A DNA stretch of 64,000 nt from Xanthomonas floridensis (GTDB lineage: Bacteria > Pseudomonadota > Gammaproteobacteria > Xanthomonadales > Xanthomonadaceae), in assembly GCF_001642575.1 (NCBI RefSeq), contig NZ_LXNG01000015.1:1-64000 (forward strand). Direction: 5' to 3'. Shown in pieces: positions 40,397-49,342 of this stretch. The stretch's first letter is position 1. Each line of letters opens with the position of its first letter. A program made the translations under genes and the position numbers. The notes under the pieces are model-generated. The model did not search any database and was not told where the DNA came from. It was given only the letters and a program-made list of their open reading frames with translations.

Positions 40397-42744
40397 CAGC
40401 GAGCCTCCGGGGCGGATGAATTCCAGTGCGGCGTGGGCTGCCCGAGCAGGTGGCGCACGAAGAAGTCGTACTGGCGGCGTTGTACATAGTCGATCGGCCC
40501 GCTGGAGCGGCCCACCGAATGCTCGCCACCGGGGACGTTGAGCAGATCAAAGTCCTTGCCGGCCTTGACCAGGGCGTCCACCACCTGCGCGGTGGACGCC
40601 GGGTCCACATTGCTGTCCTGCTCGCCGACGATCAGCAGCAGGTCGCCCTGCAATTTGCCCCCATAGACCACACCCGAGGCAGCGGCATAGCTGGCATCCA
40701 CCGGCCAGCCCATCCACTGCTCGTTCCAGCTGATCTTGTCCATGCGGTTGTCGTAGCAGCCGGCAAACGCCACGCCTACCTTGTAGAACGCCGGGTGACG
40801 TTCCAGCGCGCCCAGGGTGCTCTGCCCCCCCGCCGACGCGCCGTAGATACCGACGCGGCTGATGTCGTAGGACCGGTCCCTTGCAGCAAGGGCGCGATGC
40901 CAGGCAATACGATCGGGGAATCCGGAATCGCCCAGGTTCTTCCACGCCACGTCGTGAAAGGCCTTGGAACGGTTGGCGGTGCCCATGCCGTCGATCATCA
41001 CCACGATGAAGCCCAGGTCCGCCTGCGCCTGCATGCCGATCTGCTTGTCGCCGCCGGAGTGGTAGCCGAACGGCCAGAACGTCTTGGGCACGAAGGAATC
41101 GTGCGGGCCGGCGTAGATGTTTTCGATCACCGGGTAGGTCTTGCGCGGGTCATAATTGCGCGGCCGCACTACCATGCCCCAGATGTCGGTGCGACCGTCG
41201 CGGCCCTTGGCGACGAAGGTTTCAGGCGCGCGCCAGCCTGCGGCCAGCAACCGGTCGATGTTGCCCTGCTCCACCTGCTGCAACAGCCGGCCATCGATGG
41301 CATGCAATTCCATCACCGGCGGAAGGTCCGGGCGCGAGTAGACGTCGACGTAATGCCGCCCATCGTCTGCAATGGCTACATCGTGATCGGCATCGGCGGT
41401 GGTCAGTCGGTGAAGGTTTCGCCCATCGAAATCCACGCTGTAGAGCTGCCGATAATACGGGTCCTTGCCGGCATCCATACCGCTGGCGGTGAACCAGATG
41501 CGGCGCTGTGCATCGTCGACCTTCACTACATCGCGCACCACCCATGGCCCGCGCGTGAGTTGGCGCGTGGGCTTGCCGCTGCGGCCATCGAACAGATACA
41601 GATGCCGCCAGCCGTCGCGCTCGGAGATCCACACAATCTCGTTGCCATGCGCGTCCACCTCATGACGAAAGCTGCGGTCGGCGTAGACGAAGGTGCGTGC
41701 GTCTTCGGCCACCGCCACATGCGCACGCCCATTGCTGGCATCCACCGCGATCACACGCATGTGCTGGAAGCCGCGTTGCACATACTCGAAGCTCACACTG
41801 CGCCCATCCGCCCGCCATTGCAGCGGCGACAAGGAATACGGCGTGGCAAACAGCGCGTTGTCCACCACGCGCCGTGTGCCATCCACCGCCAGCAGCACCG
41901 GCCGTTCCACATCCACCGCATCGCCCGGCTTGGGATACAGCTGGGTGTGCACCACTGGCTCAAGGCGCCCGGCCGGCGCGGCCTCCACACGGGTCACCCG
42001 GCGCGCAGTGCCCGGCCGCACCCGATACACCGCCAGCGCCTGCGAATCGGGCGACCAGGCAATGCTGTCCGGATCGAAGTAATCCTCGGCGCGGCCATCG
42101 TCGGTGCGCCGCACGAGTCGGCCATCGGCCACCCGGCGCACGATCAGGTTCCAGCCGTCGGCCAACGCTTCCCATTGCCCATCGGGGGAGCGGCGCGGGG
42201 CGGTGTCGGCCGCCACGTCCGGGTCGCGCACCACGCCAAAGCCGCGCGGTCGCTGTTGCCCCTGCGGCTGCCGGCCAGGATCGTCGGGCGCGCAGCGGTA
42301 GGTGGTCAACGTACAGCGCCATGCAGCGTCCTCGATGCCGAACACGATCGCGCCGTCTTCGCGTCCGCCCTCCTGCGAGTACGCAAACTGCTCGAACGGC
42401 AACGTCAATGCCGCATAGGCGGTTCCGGTGGCGGCCTGCAGCGCCTGCGCCACGCGCGCCTGGTCGAAGGCCGGTTGTTTGTGCAACGTGGCCACATCCA
42501 CGCGCACGAAGGCGAAGCCGCCAGGCACGGTCTTGCGGTAATAGAACCTGCCGTCATCCTGCCATTGCGCGGGCCAGGCGACGTTCTCGGTCAGCGTGCT
42601 CCACTGCGCGCGCAGGCCGAGCGAGCGCTGGTAGTCGGCCACCGTCGGCGCCGCTTGCGCATTGGCCGTGAGCCACAGCAGGCATGCGGCCACGACGCGC
42701 GCCGCCTGCCTGACCCGTGCAGCACGCCGCGCTTCACTGCCCAT
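40396..42744 (-). CDS. S9 family dipeptidyl-peptidase IV-like protein (copy 2)
   Basis: A 782-residue exported serine peptidase, paralogous to the one at 31342-33705. A signal peptide (about residues 10-32, ending ANAQAAP) leads into a beta-propeller and a C-terminal hydrolase domain. Ser637 in GASAGGQ is the nucleophile. The triad aspartate is in QDSNVDPAST and the histidine in GGEHSVGR. NRMDKISWNEQWMGWPV is shared with copy 1. I start at 42744 (MGSEARRAAR); the ATG overlaps the permease stop by 11 nt, and the stop overlaps the GH35-like start by one base, so permease, peptidase and glycosidase form one coupled unit. Confidence 0.92.
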   Translation of the reverse strand: MGSEARRAARVRQAARVVAACLLWLTANAQAAPTVADYQRSLGLRAQWSTLTENVAWPAQWQDDGRFYYRKTVPGGFAFVRVDVATLHKQPAFDQARVAQALQAATGTAYAALTLPFEQFAYSQEGGREDGAIVFGIEDAAWRCTLTTYRCAPDDPGRQPQGQQRPRGFGVVRDPDVAADTAPRRSPDGQWEALADGWNLIVRRVADGRLVRRTDDGRAEDYFDPDSIAWSPDSQALAVYRVRPGTARRVTRVEAAPAGRLEPVVHTQLYPKPGDAVDVERPVLLAVDGTRRVVDNALFATPYSLSPLQWRADGRSVSFEYVQRGFQHMRVIAVDASNGRAHVAVAEDARTFVYADRSFRHEVDAHGNEIVWISERDGWRHLYLFDGRSGKPTRQLTRGPWVVRDVVKVDDAQRRIWFTASGMDAGKDPYYRQLYSVDFDGRNLHRLTTADADHDVAIADDGRHYVDVYSRPDLPPVMELHAIDGRLLQQVEQGNIDRLLAAGWRAPETFVAKGRDGRTDIWGMVVRPRNYDPRKTYPVIENIYAGPHDSFVPKTFWPFGYHSGGDKQIGMQAQADLGFIVVMIDGMGTANRSKAFHDVAWKNLGDSGFPDRIAWHRALAARDRSYDISRVGIYGASAGGQSTLGALERHPAFYKVGVAFAGCYDNRMDKISWNEQWMGWPVDASYAAASGVVYGGKLQGDLLLIVGEQDSNVDPASTAQVVDALVKAGKDFDLLNVPGGEHSVGRSSGPIDYVQRRQYDFFVRHLLGQPTPHWNSSAPEAR

Positions 42745-44320
42745 CGTCTTCTTCCAATGCCAGTTCGTCGCTACGCAGTCCGCTGCGTGCGCCCCAGTGG
42801 TAGATGAAGAACGCAATCACCGCCACGCTCAGCGTATCGAACGGATGCGCGATCCAGCCGTGCCCGCCGAAAGTGCCGGCCCACGACACCGCCATCACCA
42901 GCACGAAGAACACGATCAACCACAGCGATGCGCGTACTTGCCGCAAAAGCCGCGCACGCCCGTCGCGTGAGGGCAGCCGATACAGCACGTACAGCACGAA
43001 CGCGAGCACCTGCAACCCGAGCAACCACGACAGGGTCGGCCAGGTGGACCAGTACACGATCAACGCGGCCACCATGAACGACAGCGGCCCCAGCACGCTC
43101 AGCCCGCGCACGAAGAACGGCCGCGGCAGATCCGGCGCACTGCGACGCAGCGCAGCCACCGTCACCGGCGCCACCGCATAACTCAACACCAGGGCTGCCG
43201 ACACCACGCCGATCAACGTCTCCCACGAGGGAAACGGCAGCGTCCAGAAGATCGACAGGCCCAGGCTCAGCCACAACGCCGGACGCGGAATCCCCGATGC
43301 CGGATCCACCCGCGTCAGCACCGGCAAAAATCCACCGCTACGCGCCCAGCCATACACCACGCGCGGGGTGGCATTCATGTAGATGTTGCCGGTGCCGCTG
43401 GGCGAGACCATCGCATCGCAGATCACCAACGCCGCCAGCCACGCCATGCCCAACGCCAGCGCGATGTCGTGATACGGCAACGAAAATGCCTTGTCGATGC
43501 CACTCCAGCCCTGCGCCAGTTGCGCGGCCGGAATGCTGCCCAGAAAGGCCAGCTGCAGCAGCACATAGATCACCGTGGACAGCGCCACCGACAGGATCAG
43601 CGCGATGGGGATATTGCGCTGCGGGTCGCGCACTTCGCTGGCTACCGACACGATCGGCGTCAGCCCCAGGTACGCAAAGATGATACCGCCGGCGGAGATG
43701 GCCGCTTCCACTCCGGCCATCCCCGACGGTGCGAACCCATGCACGCTCAGGTTGCCGGCGTTGAAGTGCTTCATCAGCAGCACGATCACCAGGATCGGTA
43801 CCAGGAACTTGAAGATGCTGACGATGTTGTTGGCCAGCGCGAAGGTCTTGACGCTGAAGTAGTTGAGCAGGAAGAACAGCACCAGCAAGGCCAGCTGCAC
43901 CAGCCAGCCCCAGATGCTGGGATGGGTGCTGCCCGGTTGGCTCAACCACGGAAACCATGCCGCCGCATATTGCCGCGCGGCTTCCACCTCGATCGCAATC
44001 AGGCTGGAAAACGCGATCAAGGTGATGAAGCCGGTCAACGCCCCCAGCAAGCTACCATGCGAATACTCCGGGTAGCGCACCACTCCGCCGGCACGTGGCA
44101 ATGCCGCGCCGAGCTCGCAATACACCAGCCCCAGCAGCAACACCGCAATGCCGCCGAGGATCCACGACACGATGCCGGCCGGCCCGGCGATCGACGACAC
44201 ATGGCTTGCGGAAAACAACCACCCCGAGCCGAAGATGGAACCCAGGCCAATAAAGGTCAGGTCGGTCAGGCTCAGTCGCTTGTGGAACTTGCCTTGCGTG
44301 GTCGCACCGTGCGTGGTCAT
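42734..44320 (-). CDS. APC superfamily amino-acid permease
   Basis: A 528-residue inner-membrane transporter with about 12-13 hydrophobic segments. The family opening LTFIGLGSIFGSGWLFSASHVSSIAGPAG holds the unwound-helix glycine motif of TM1; GVVRYPEYSHGSLLGALTGF and SVASEVRDPQRNIPIALILS are other APC landmarks. I start at 44320 (MTTHGATTQGKF). It overlaps the S9 peptidase gene by 11 nt and follows a DUF885 gene after 64 nt. Context suggests uptake of hydroxyproline, proline or small peptides; substrate is not readable from sequence. Confidence 0.93.
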   Translation of the reverse strand: MTTHGATTQGKFHKRLSLTDLTFIGLGSIFGSGWLFSASHVSSIAGPAGIVSWILGGIAVLLLGLVYCELGAALPRAGGVVRYPEYSHGSLLGALTGFITLIAFSSLIAIEVEAARQYAAAWFPWLSQPGSTHPSIWGWLVQLALLVLFFLLNYFSVKTFALANNIVSIFKFLVPILVIVLLMKHFNAGNLSVHGFAPSGMAGVEAAISAGGIIFAYLGLTPIVSVASEVRDPQRNIPIALILSVALSTVIYVLLQLAFLGSIPAAQLAQGWSGIDKAFSLPYHDIALALGMAWLAALVICDAMVSPSGTGNIYMNATPRVVYGWARSGGFLPVLTRVDPASGIPRPALWLSLGLSIFWTLPFPSWETLIGVVSAALVLSYAVAPVTVAALRRSAPDLPRPFFVRGLSVLGPLSFMVAALIVYWSTWPTLSWLLGLQVLAFVLYVLYRLPSRDGRARLLRQVRASLWLIVFFVLVMAVSWAGTFGGHGWIAHPFDTLSVAVIAFFIYHWGARSGLRSDELALEEDDGQ

Positions 44321-44384
44321 ACGTCGCCCCGAAGAGTGGAAAGCGCGGTGACGGCGGCAACGCCGCACCCGTGGTGGTGGTGCA

Positions 44385-46232
44385 TCAATCGTCGGCGGTG
44401 TCGTCCGGATACGGCGACACGCCACCATCGGCGATGAAGCGGTCGATGCGCGCTTCCAGCACCGGCAGCGGCACCGAACCGGTCTGCAGCACCGCATCGT
44501 GGAAATGGCGCAGATCGAATCTTTCGCCCAACGCCGCTTCGGCCTTGCGGCGCAGCTCCAGAATCTTCAACTCGCCCAGGTAATACGACAGCGCCTGCCC
44601 AGGCCAGGCGATATAGCGATCCACCTCGGTGGTGACTTCGTGCTCGCTCAGCGCGGTGTTGTCGCGCAGGTAGGCTTGCGCCTGTTCGCGCGTCCAGCCC
44701 TCGTGGTGAATGCCGGTGTCGATCACCAGCCGGCAGGCGCGCCACATCTGGTAGGTGAGATAGCCGAAGCGATCATAGGGCGTGTCGTACATGCCCATTT
44801 CCTGGCCCAGGTACTCCGAATACAGCGCCCAGCCTTCGCCATAGGCCGAGAGATAGCCATAGCGGCGAAACGCCGGCAGACCCTGCGCTTCTGCCGCCAG
44901 TGGCATCTGCAGCGCGTGGCCGGGCGAGGATTCGTGCAGGGTCAGTGCGGTCAGGTTGTACAGCGGCCGCGATGGCAGGTTGTAGGTGTTGACCAGATAG
45001 ATGCCCGGACCGCCGCGACCGCCGGTGTAGAACGGCGCCAGCTCCGGCGGCACCGGCTCGATGGCGAAGCGTCGGCGCGGCAGGCGGCCGATGTAATCGC
45101 CCACCTTGGCATCCACGCGCTTGGCAATCCACGCCGCCTGCTTGAGCAATTCTTCCGGCGTCTTGGCGTAGAACTGCGGGTCGGTGCGAAGAAAGTGCAG
45201 AAACGCCGGGAACACCGCCTGCCCGGCCGGCGGCTTGAAGCCGCTCTCGGCGATGGTGGCATCCATCTGCTTGCGCAGCTTGGCGACCTCCTGCAGGCCG
45301 ATCCGATGGATCTGGTCCGGGCTCAGCTCCAGCGTGGTGAACTCGCGGATCTGCGCGCGGTAGTAGGCCGGACCATCGGGCAAGGCTTCACCGGCAAGCG
45401 TGGACCGTGCACGCGGCTGGTACTCGTTGCGGATGAAGTCCAGCAGCTTGGAGTACGCCGGCAGCACCTGGGTGTCGATGGTGTCGACCGCTTGCCGGCG
45501 CAGCTGCGCCTGCACTTGCGCCGTCAGCGTGGCGGGCATCTGCTTGAACGGTGCGTAGAACGGGTTGGCTTCGCCCCTGGCCTGCGCCACATCGGCGATG
45601 GATTGATCGCGCCCGGTCAGCGTGACCCTGGGCTGGCTGAAGCCCCGCGCCAGACCGGCACGCATGTTGTCGGTGTGCTCGGCGAAATAGCGCGGGATAT
45701 CGGCCAGCATTTTCAGATAGCGCTGGTAGTCCTCGCGCGTGCGCAACTTGGCCTCGGCACTGAAGCCAAGATCGCTCCAGAACGCCGAATCGCTATTGAA
45801 CGGCATTTCCCAGGCACGGAAGTGCTGCTGGTCCAGCAGCACCTGCAGCTGCTGGCGGTAGACCTGGTAGCTGACCTGGTCCTCGGCCGACAGCTGCGCC
45901 TGGGGAATCGCATCCAGTTCGGCCAGCACCTGCTGCCAGTACGCGGTGCGCTGGGTCTGGGTGGCGACATCGACCTTGGGCAGATGGTCGGACTGCGTGT
46001 CTTGCGTGGCCTGATTGTCTTCATCCACCGCGCCGGACAACTGTGCCTGCCGCCAACGCCATTCCCGCGTGTACAAGGCCTTGAAGCGGGCCGCGGCCGT
46101 GTCCTGGCTACCCTGCGCGGTCGGCGCAGGCTCGGCTGCGTGCACCCGTAGCGGTGTACCCACCACGCTGGCGGCGATCAGCAGGCTCAGCGCGCTGAGC
46201 CGCGCCATGCTGCTGGTCGGCACCGCGCTCAC
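44385..46232 (-). CDS. DUF885 family putative metallopeptidase (copy 1)
   Basis: A 615-residue exported protein of the DUF885 family, whose members carry a zinc-peptidase-like HExxxGH motif; here it is H433-E434-S-S-P-G-H439. A signal peptide is visible (MARLSALSLLIAASVVGTPLRVHAA). Start choice is open: a GTG at 46232 overlaps the upstream gene stop by 4 nt (GTGA), which I use; an ATG at 46208 gives a cleaner signal peptide. The tandem neighbour is a diverged paralogue. Likely a periplasmic peptidase acting on peptides from proline-rich proteins; the activity is inferred. Confidence 0.9.
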   Translation of the reverse strand: MSAVPTSSMARLSALSLLIAASVVGTPLRVHAAEPAPTAQGSQDTAAARFKALYTREWRWRQAQLSGAVDEDNQATQDTQSDHLPKVDVATQTQRTAYWQQVLAELDAIPQAQLSAEDQVSYQVYRQQLQVLLDQQHFRAWEMPFNSDSAFWSDLGFSAEAKLRTREDYQRYLKMLADIPRYFAEHTDNMRAGLARGFSQPRVTLTGRDQSIADVAQARGEANPFYAPFKQMPATLTAQVQAQLRRQAVDTIDTQVLPAYSKLLDFIRNEYQPRARSTLAGEALPDGPAYYRAQIREFTTLELSPDQIHRIGLQEVAKLRKQMDATIAESGFKPPAGQAVFPAFLHFLRTDPQFYAKTPEELLKQAAWIAKRVDAKVGDYIGRLPRRRFAIEPVPPELAPFYTGGRGGPGIYLVNTYNLPSRPLYNLTALTLHESSPGHALQMPLAAEAQGLPAFRRYGYLSAYGEGWALYSEYLGQEMGMYDTPYDRFGYLTYQMWRACRLVIDTGIHHEGWTREQAQAYLRDNTALSEHEVTTEVDRYIAWPGQALSYYLGELKILELRRKAEAALGERFDLRHFHDAVLQTGSVPLPVLEARIDRFIADGGVSPYPDDTADD

Positions 46233-48046
46233 TTGGCCACTCCCGGTGCGGACTTGGCCTGGGCAATCCACTGCCGCACGCGCTGCTGCAGCATCGCCAA
46301 CGGCATTGCGCCGCCGCCCAGCACCGCGTCGTGGAAGGCGCGCACATCGAAGCGATCGCCCAGCTCTTTTTCTGCTTCCGCGCGCAACGCCAGGATCTGC
46401 AGCTGGCCGAGCTTGTAGCCCAGTGCCTGGCCCGGCCAGACGATGTAGCGATCGGTTTCCGATTGAATGCTGGGTTCGTCGTCGGACGGATGGGCGTGGA
46501 AAAAATCCACCATCTGCTGCCGGTTCCAGCGCTTGTAGTGCACGCCGGTATCCAGCACCAGGCGGTTGGCACGCAGCAGCTCGCCGGACAGCCGGCCGTA
46601 GTCGTTGTACGGGTCCTTGAAGAAACCGATCTCCTTGCCCAGGCGCTCGGCATACAACGCCCAGCCTTCGATGTAGGCGTTGTAGCCGGCCTGCTGGCGG
46701 AACGGCGGTAATGGCAGCGTCTGGGCAAGCGAGATCTGCAGGTGATGGCCGGGCACGCCCTCGTGATAGGCAGTGGTTTCGATGTTGACCAGCGTGCGGC
46801 TGGCGAAGTCGCTGGTGTTGACCTTCACGATGGCCGGCTTGGTGCCTTCCGGATTGCTTTGCCAGTATTCGGCGCCGGGCGCAGCCCGCCGGAACGCCGG
46901 CATCGCCTGCACTTCCAGCGGCGTCTTCGGCAAATGACCGAACAGCTTGGGTAACTCCGGCTCCATCGCGGCGATGTACTGGCGGTACTGCTGCAGGATC
47001 TGCTCGCCGGAGCTGGCGAAGTGGCGCTTGTCGGTGTCCACCGCCTTGCGGAAGCTGGCCAGGTCTGCAAAGCCCTGCGCCTTGGCGATCACCGCCATCT
47101 CGCCTTCGATACGTGCCACTTCCTGCAGGCCGATCTGATGGATCTGCTCCGGCGCCATGTCGGTGGTGGTCTGGGTATGGATGGCGTAGCGATAGCGGCG
47201 CTCGCCATCGGGCAGCGACCAGATGCCTTCGGAACTGCGGCCTTGGTCGGCGTATTCGTCGCGCACGAAGGCGGACAGCTTGCCGTAGGCCGGGCGGACC
47301 TGCTGGTCGATCGCGGCCAGCATCTGCTTGCGTATTGCGGCGCGCTGATCGGCCGGCACCGCCGCATCGAGTTTTTTCAACGGCGACGCGAACGGGCTCT
47401 GCTCGCCGGTCAGCGCCGCGATCTTGTCGATCTGCTCGGGCAGGCGCTCCAGCAGGTAACGTGGCTGCACCAACCCGTCCTTGGCCCCCTGGCGCGACAC
47501 CGCGATGACCTGCTCGATCACGCTCGGAATGGCCTGCAGCCGCGCGATGTAGTCCTGGTAATCCTTGGCGTTTTCGAACGGAAACGCATCGCCATACCCG
47601 GCCAACGCCAGCTGGATGCCACCGATCGGCTCCAGCGGCATCGCATAGGTCTTCAGGTCGATGCCCTCCAGCTTGTCGCGCAACTGGCCGAGCATCATCT
47701 GCAGGCTGAGCTGGCGTTGTTCGTCCAGTGACGTTGCGTCCACTGCTTCGAACTGCTCAAGCAGGTCGACGGTCGCGGCGCGCTCTGCGTGCACGGCCGC
47801 AAGCGAATAATCGCTCCAGCGATCGTTGTACCGCTTGTCGCCGATGATGCTGGCGAACTCCGGGTTGTGCTGCAGCTGGTATTGCCACTGCTTGTCCAGC
47901 AGCGCATCGAACGCCTGGGCGGCCAGTTCGCCGGTCGGTGCGGCAGTGGCCGCAGCTGCCGTGTCCGGTGCGGGTGGCGCCGGCTTGCAGGCAGTGAACA
48001 AGGCGGCGGCCAGCAGGCCGATGGCGACAGGACGCAGGTGCTTCAT
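46229..48046 (-). CDS. DUF885 family putative metallopeptidase, lipoprotein (copy 2)
   Basis: A 605-residue lipoprotein: the signal ends LFTAC with Cys20 as lipid site, then an Ala/Pro/Thr linker and the DUF885 domain. The zinc-type motif H428-E429-G-V-P-G-H434-H435 is intact, followed by LQISLAQ. Conserved family segments include YNAYIEGWALYAERLG and the C-terminal YIVWPGQALGYKLGQ, found also in copy 1. It overlaps copy 1 by 4 nt and is separated from the M24 peptidase by 96 nt. One copy is lipid-anchored and the other has a simple signal peptide, so they may act at different sites in the envelope. Confidence 0.92.
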   Translation of the reverse strand: MKHLRPVAIGLLAAALFTACKPAPPAPDTAAAATAAPTGELAAQAFDALLDKQWQYQLQHNPEFASIIGDKRYNDRWSDYSLAAVHAERAATVDLLEQFEAVDATSLDEQRQLSLQMMLGQLRDKLEGIDLKTYAMPLEPIGGIQLALAGYGDAFPFENAKDYQDYIARLQAIPSVIEQVIAVSRQGAKDGLVQPRYLLERLPEQIDKIAALTGEQSPFASPLKKLDAAVPADQRAAIRKQMLAAIDQQVRPAYGKLSAFVRDEYADQGRSSEGIWSLPDGERRYRYAIHTQTTTDMAPEQIHQIGLQEVARIEGEMAVIAKAQGFADLASFRKAVDTDKRHFASSGEQILQQYRQYIAAMEPELPKLFGHLPKTPLEVQAMPAFRRAAPGAEYWQSNPEGTKPAIVKVNTSDFASRTLVNIETTAYHEGVPGHHLQISLAQTLPLPPFRQQAGYNAYIEGWALYAERLGKEIGFFKDPYNDYGRLSGELLRANRLVLDTGVHYKRWNRQQMVDFFHAHPSDDEPSIQSETDRYIVWPGQALGYKLGQLQILALRAEAEKELGDRFDVRAFHDAVLGGGAMPLAMLQQRVRQWIAQAKSAPGVAK

Positions 48047-48142
48047 GCAGTGACTCCAGGATGCGAGGACGGCGGAATGGCTTGATCGGAAACGCCCGCC
48101 GCGCCCGGGTGCGTTCCGACACGTGTGTAAGCCCGTACAGGC

Positions 48143-49342
48143 TTACGCAAACGGTTGATCGATCGCTGGCGACGGTAGCGTGAACCACTGCGCGCCGGCG
48201 TCGGTGACATGGAAGTGGTCTTCCAGGCGCACGCCGAACTGCCCGGGCACCACGATCATCGGTTCGTTGCTGGCGCACATGCCTGGCCGCAGCGGCAGCG
48301 CGTTGCCGCGCACCAGATATGGCGCCTCATGAATCGCCAGCCCGCAGCCATGGCCGGTGCGATGCGGCAAGCCGGGCAGACGGTAATCAGGGCCCAGCCC
48401 TGCCGCTTCCAGCACCGTGCGCGCGGCCTGGTCCACCGCCTCGCAGGCAACGCCCGGGCGGATTGCCGCAAACGCCGCGGCCTGCGCGGCCTGCTCCAGG
48501 TCCCAGATGCGCCGTTGCGCATCGCTGGGCGCGCCATAACTCCAGGTGCGGGTGATATCGGAGTGATAGCCCTGCACGGTGCAGCCAGTGTCGATCAGCA
48601 CCAGCTCGCCTTCGCGCAGCTGCTGCACGCCGGGAATGCCGTGCGGAAACGCAGTGGCATGACCGAACTGCACGATGCAGAAGGTCGAGCCGTTGTCTGC
48701 GCCCAGCGCGCGATGCGCCTGGTCGATGAAGCGCACCAGCTGGTCGGTGCCGATGCCTTCGTGCGCAATGCCGGCGGCCAGGCGCTGCACCAGCAAGGTC
48801 ATGTCGCAGGCCTGCTGCATCAGTGCCAGCTCGGCGGCCGACTTGCACATGCGACAGCCATCGATAATGCCGCCGGCGTCGCGGATGGCGGTGCCCAGGT
48901 GCGCGCGCAGGCCGGTGTGCACGGCAAACGCGATCCCCGGATCCAGCGCCAGCGCGTGTGCATGGCGATCGTCCATGACCTGCACGACCAGTGCATACGG
49001 ATCCTCGTGTTCTTCCCACAGGAATTTGGCCACCGGAATCTGCAGCACCGCGTCCAGCGAGCCTTCCTCGAAGGCCGGGCAGATCAGCGCCGGGTCGCCA
49101 TCGATGGTGAGCAGCATCGCCACCAGCCGTTCGCTTGCCCCCCAGGCCACCCCGGTGAAGTAACGCAGCGAGGTGCCGGCGCCGATCAACAACGCATCCA
49201 CGCCGTGCGCACGCATCAGCCCGCGCGCGCGCTCGATGCGCTGCGCATACTCATCGGCCGCGATCGGCGCGGCGCGCTGCGTCCAGGGCGCCAGTTGCGC
49301 CTGCGCCTGCTCAAGCGACAGACCGCCAATCTGCGTGCTCAT
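48143..49342 (-). CDS. M24 family metallopeptidase (Xaa-Pro dipeptidase type)
   Basis: A 399-residue cytoplasmic pita-bread peptidase. The N-terminal creatinase-like domain (about residues 1-170) is followed by the catalytic domain with all five metal ligands: both aspartates in DTGCTVQGYHSDITRT, His in HRTGHGCG, Glu in SNEPMIV and Glu in GVRLEDHF. I start at 49342 (MSTQIGGLSL), overlapping the dehydrogenase stop by 4 nt (ATGA). Prolidases split X-Pro and X-Hyp dipeptides. Its coupling to hydroxyproline genes suggests it supplies free hydroxyproline to the pathway. Confidence 0.93.
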   Translation of the reverse strand: MSTQIGGLSLEQAQAQLAPWTQRAAPIAADEYAQRIERARGLMRAHGVDALLIGAGTSLRYFTGVAWGASERLVAMLLTIDGDPALICPAFEEGSLDAVLQIPVAKFLWEEHEDPYALVVQVMDDRHAHALALDPGIAFAVHTGLRAHLGTAIRDAGGIIDGCRMCKSAAELALMQQACDMTLLVQRLAAGIAHEGIGTDQLVRFIDQAHRALGADNGSTFCIVQFGHATAFPHGIPGVQQLREGELVLIDTGCTVQGYHSDITRTWSYGAPSDAQRRIWDLEQAAQAAAFAAIRPGVACEAVDQAARTVLEAAGLGPDYRLPGLPHRTGHGCGLAIHEAPYLVRGNALPLRPGMCASNEPMIVVPGQFGVRLEDHFHVTDAGAQWFTLPSPAIDQPFA

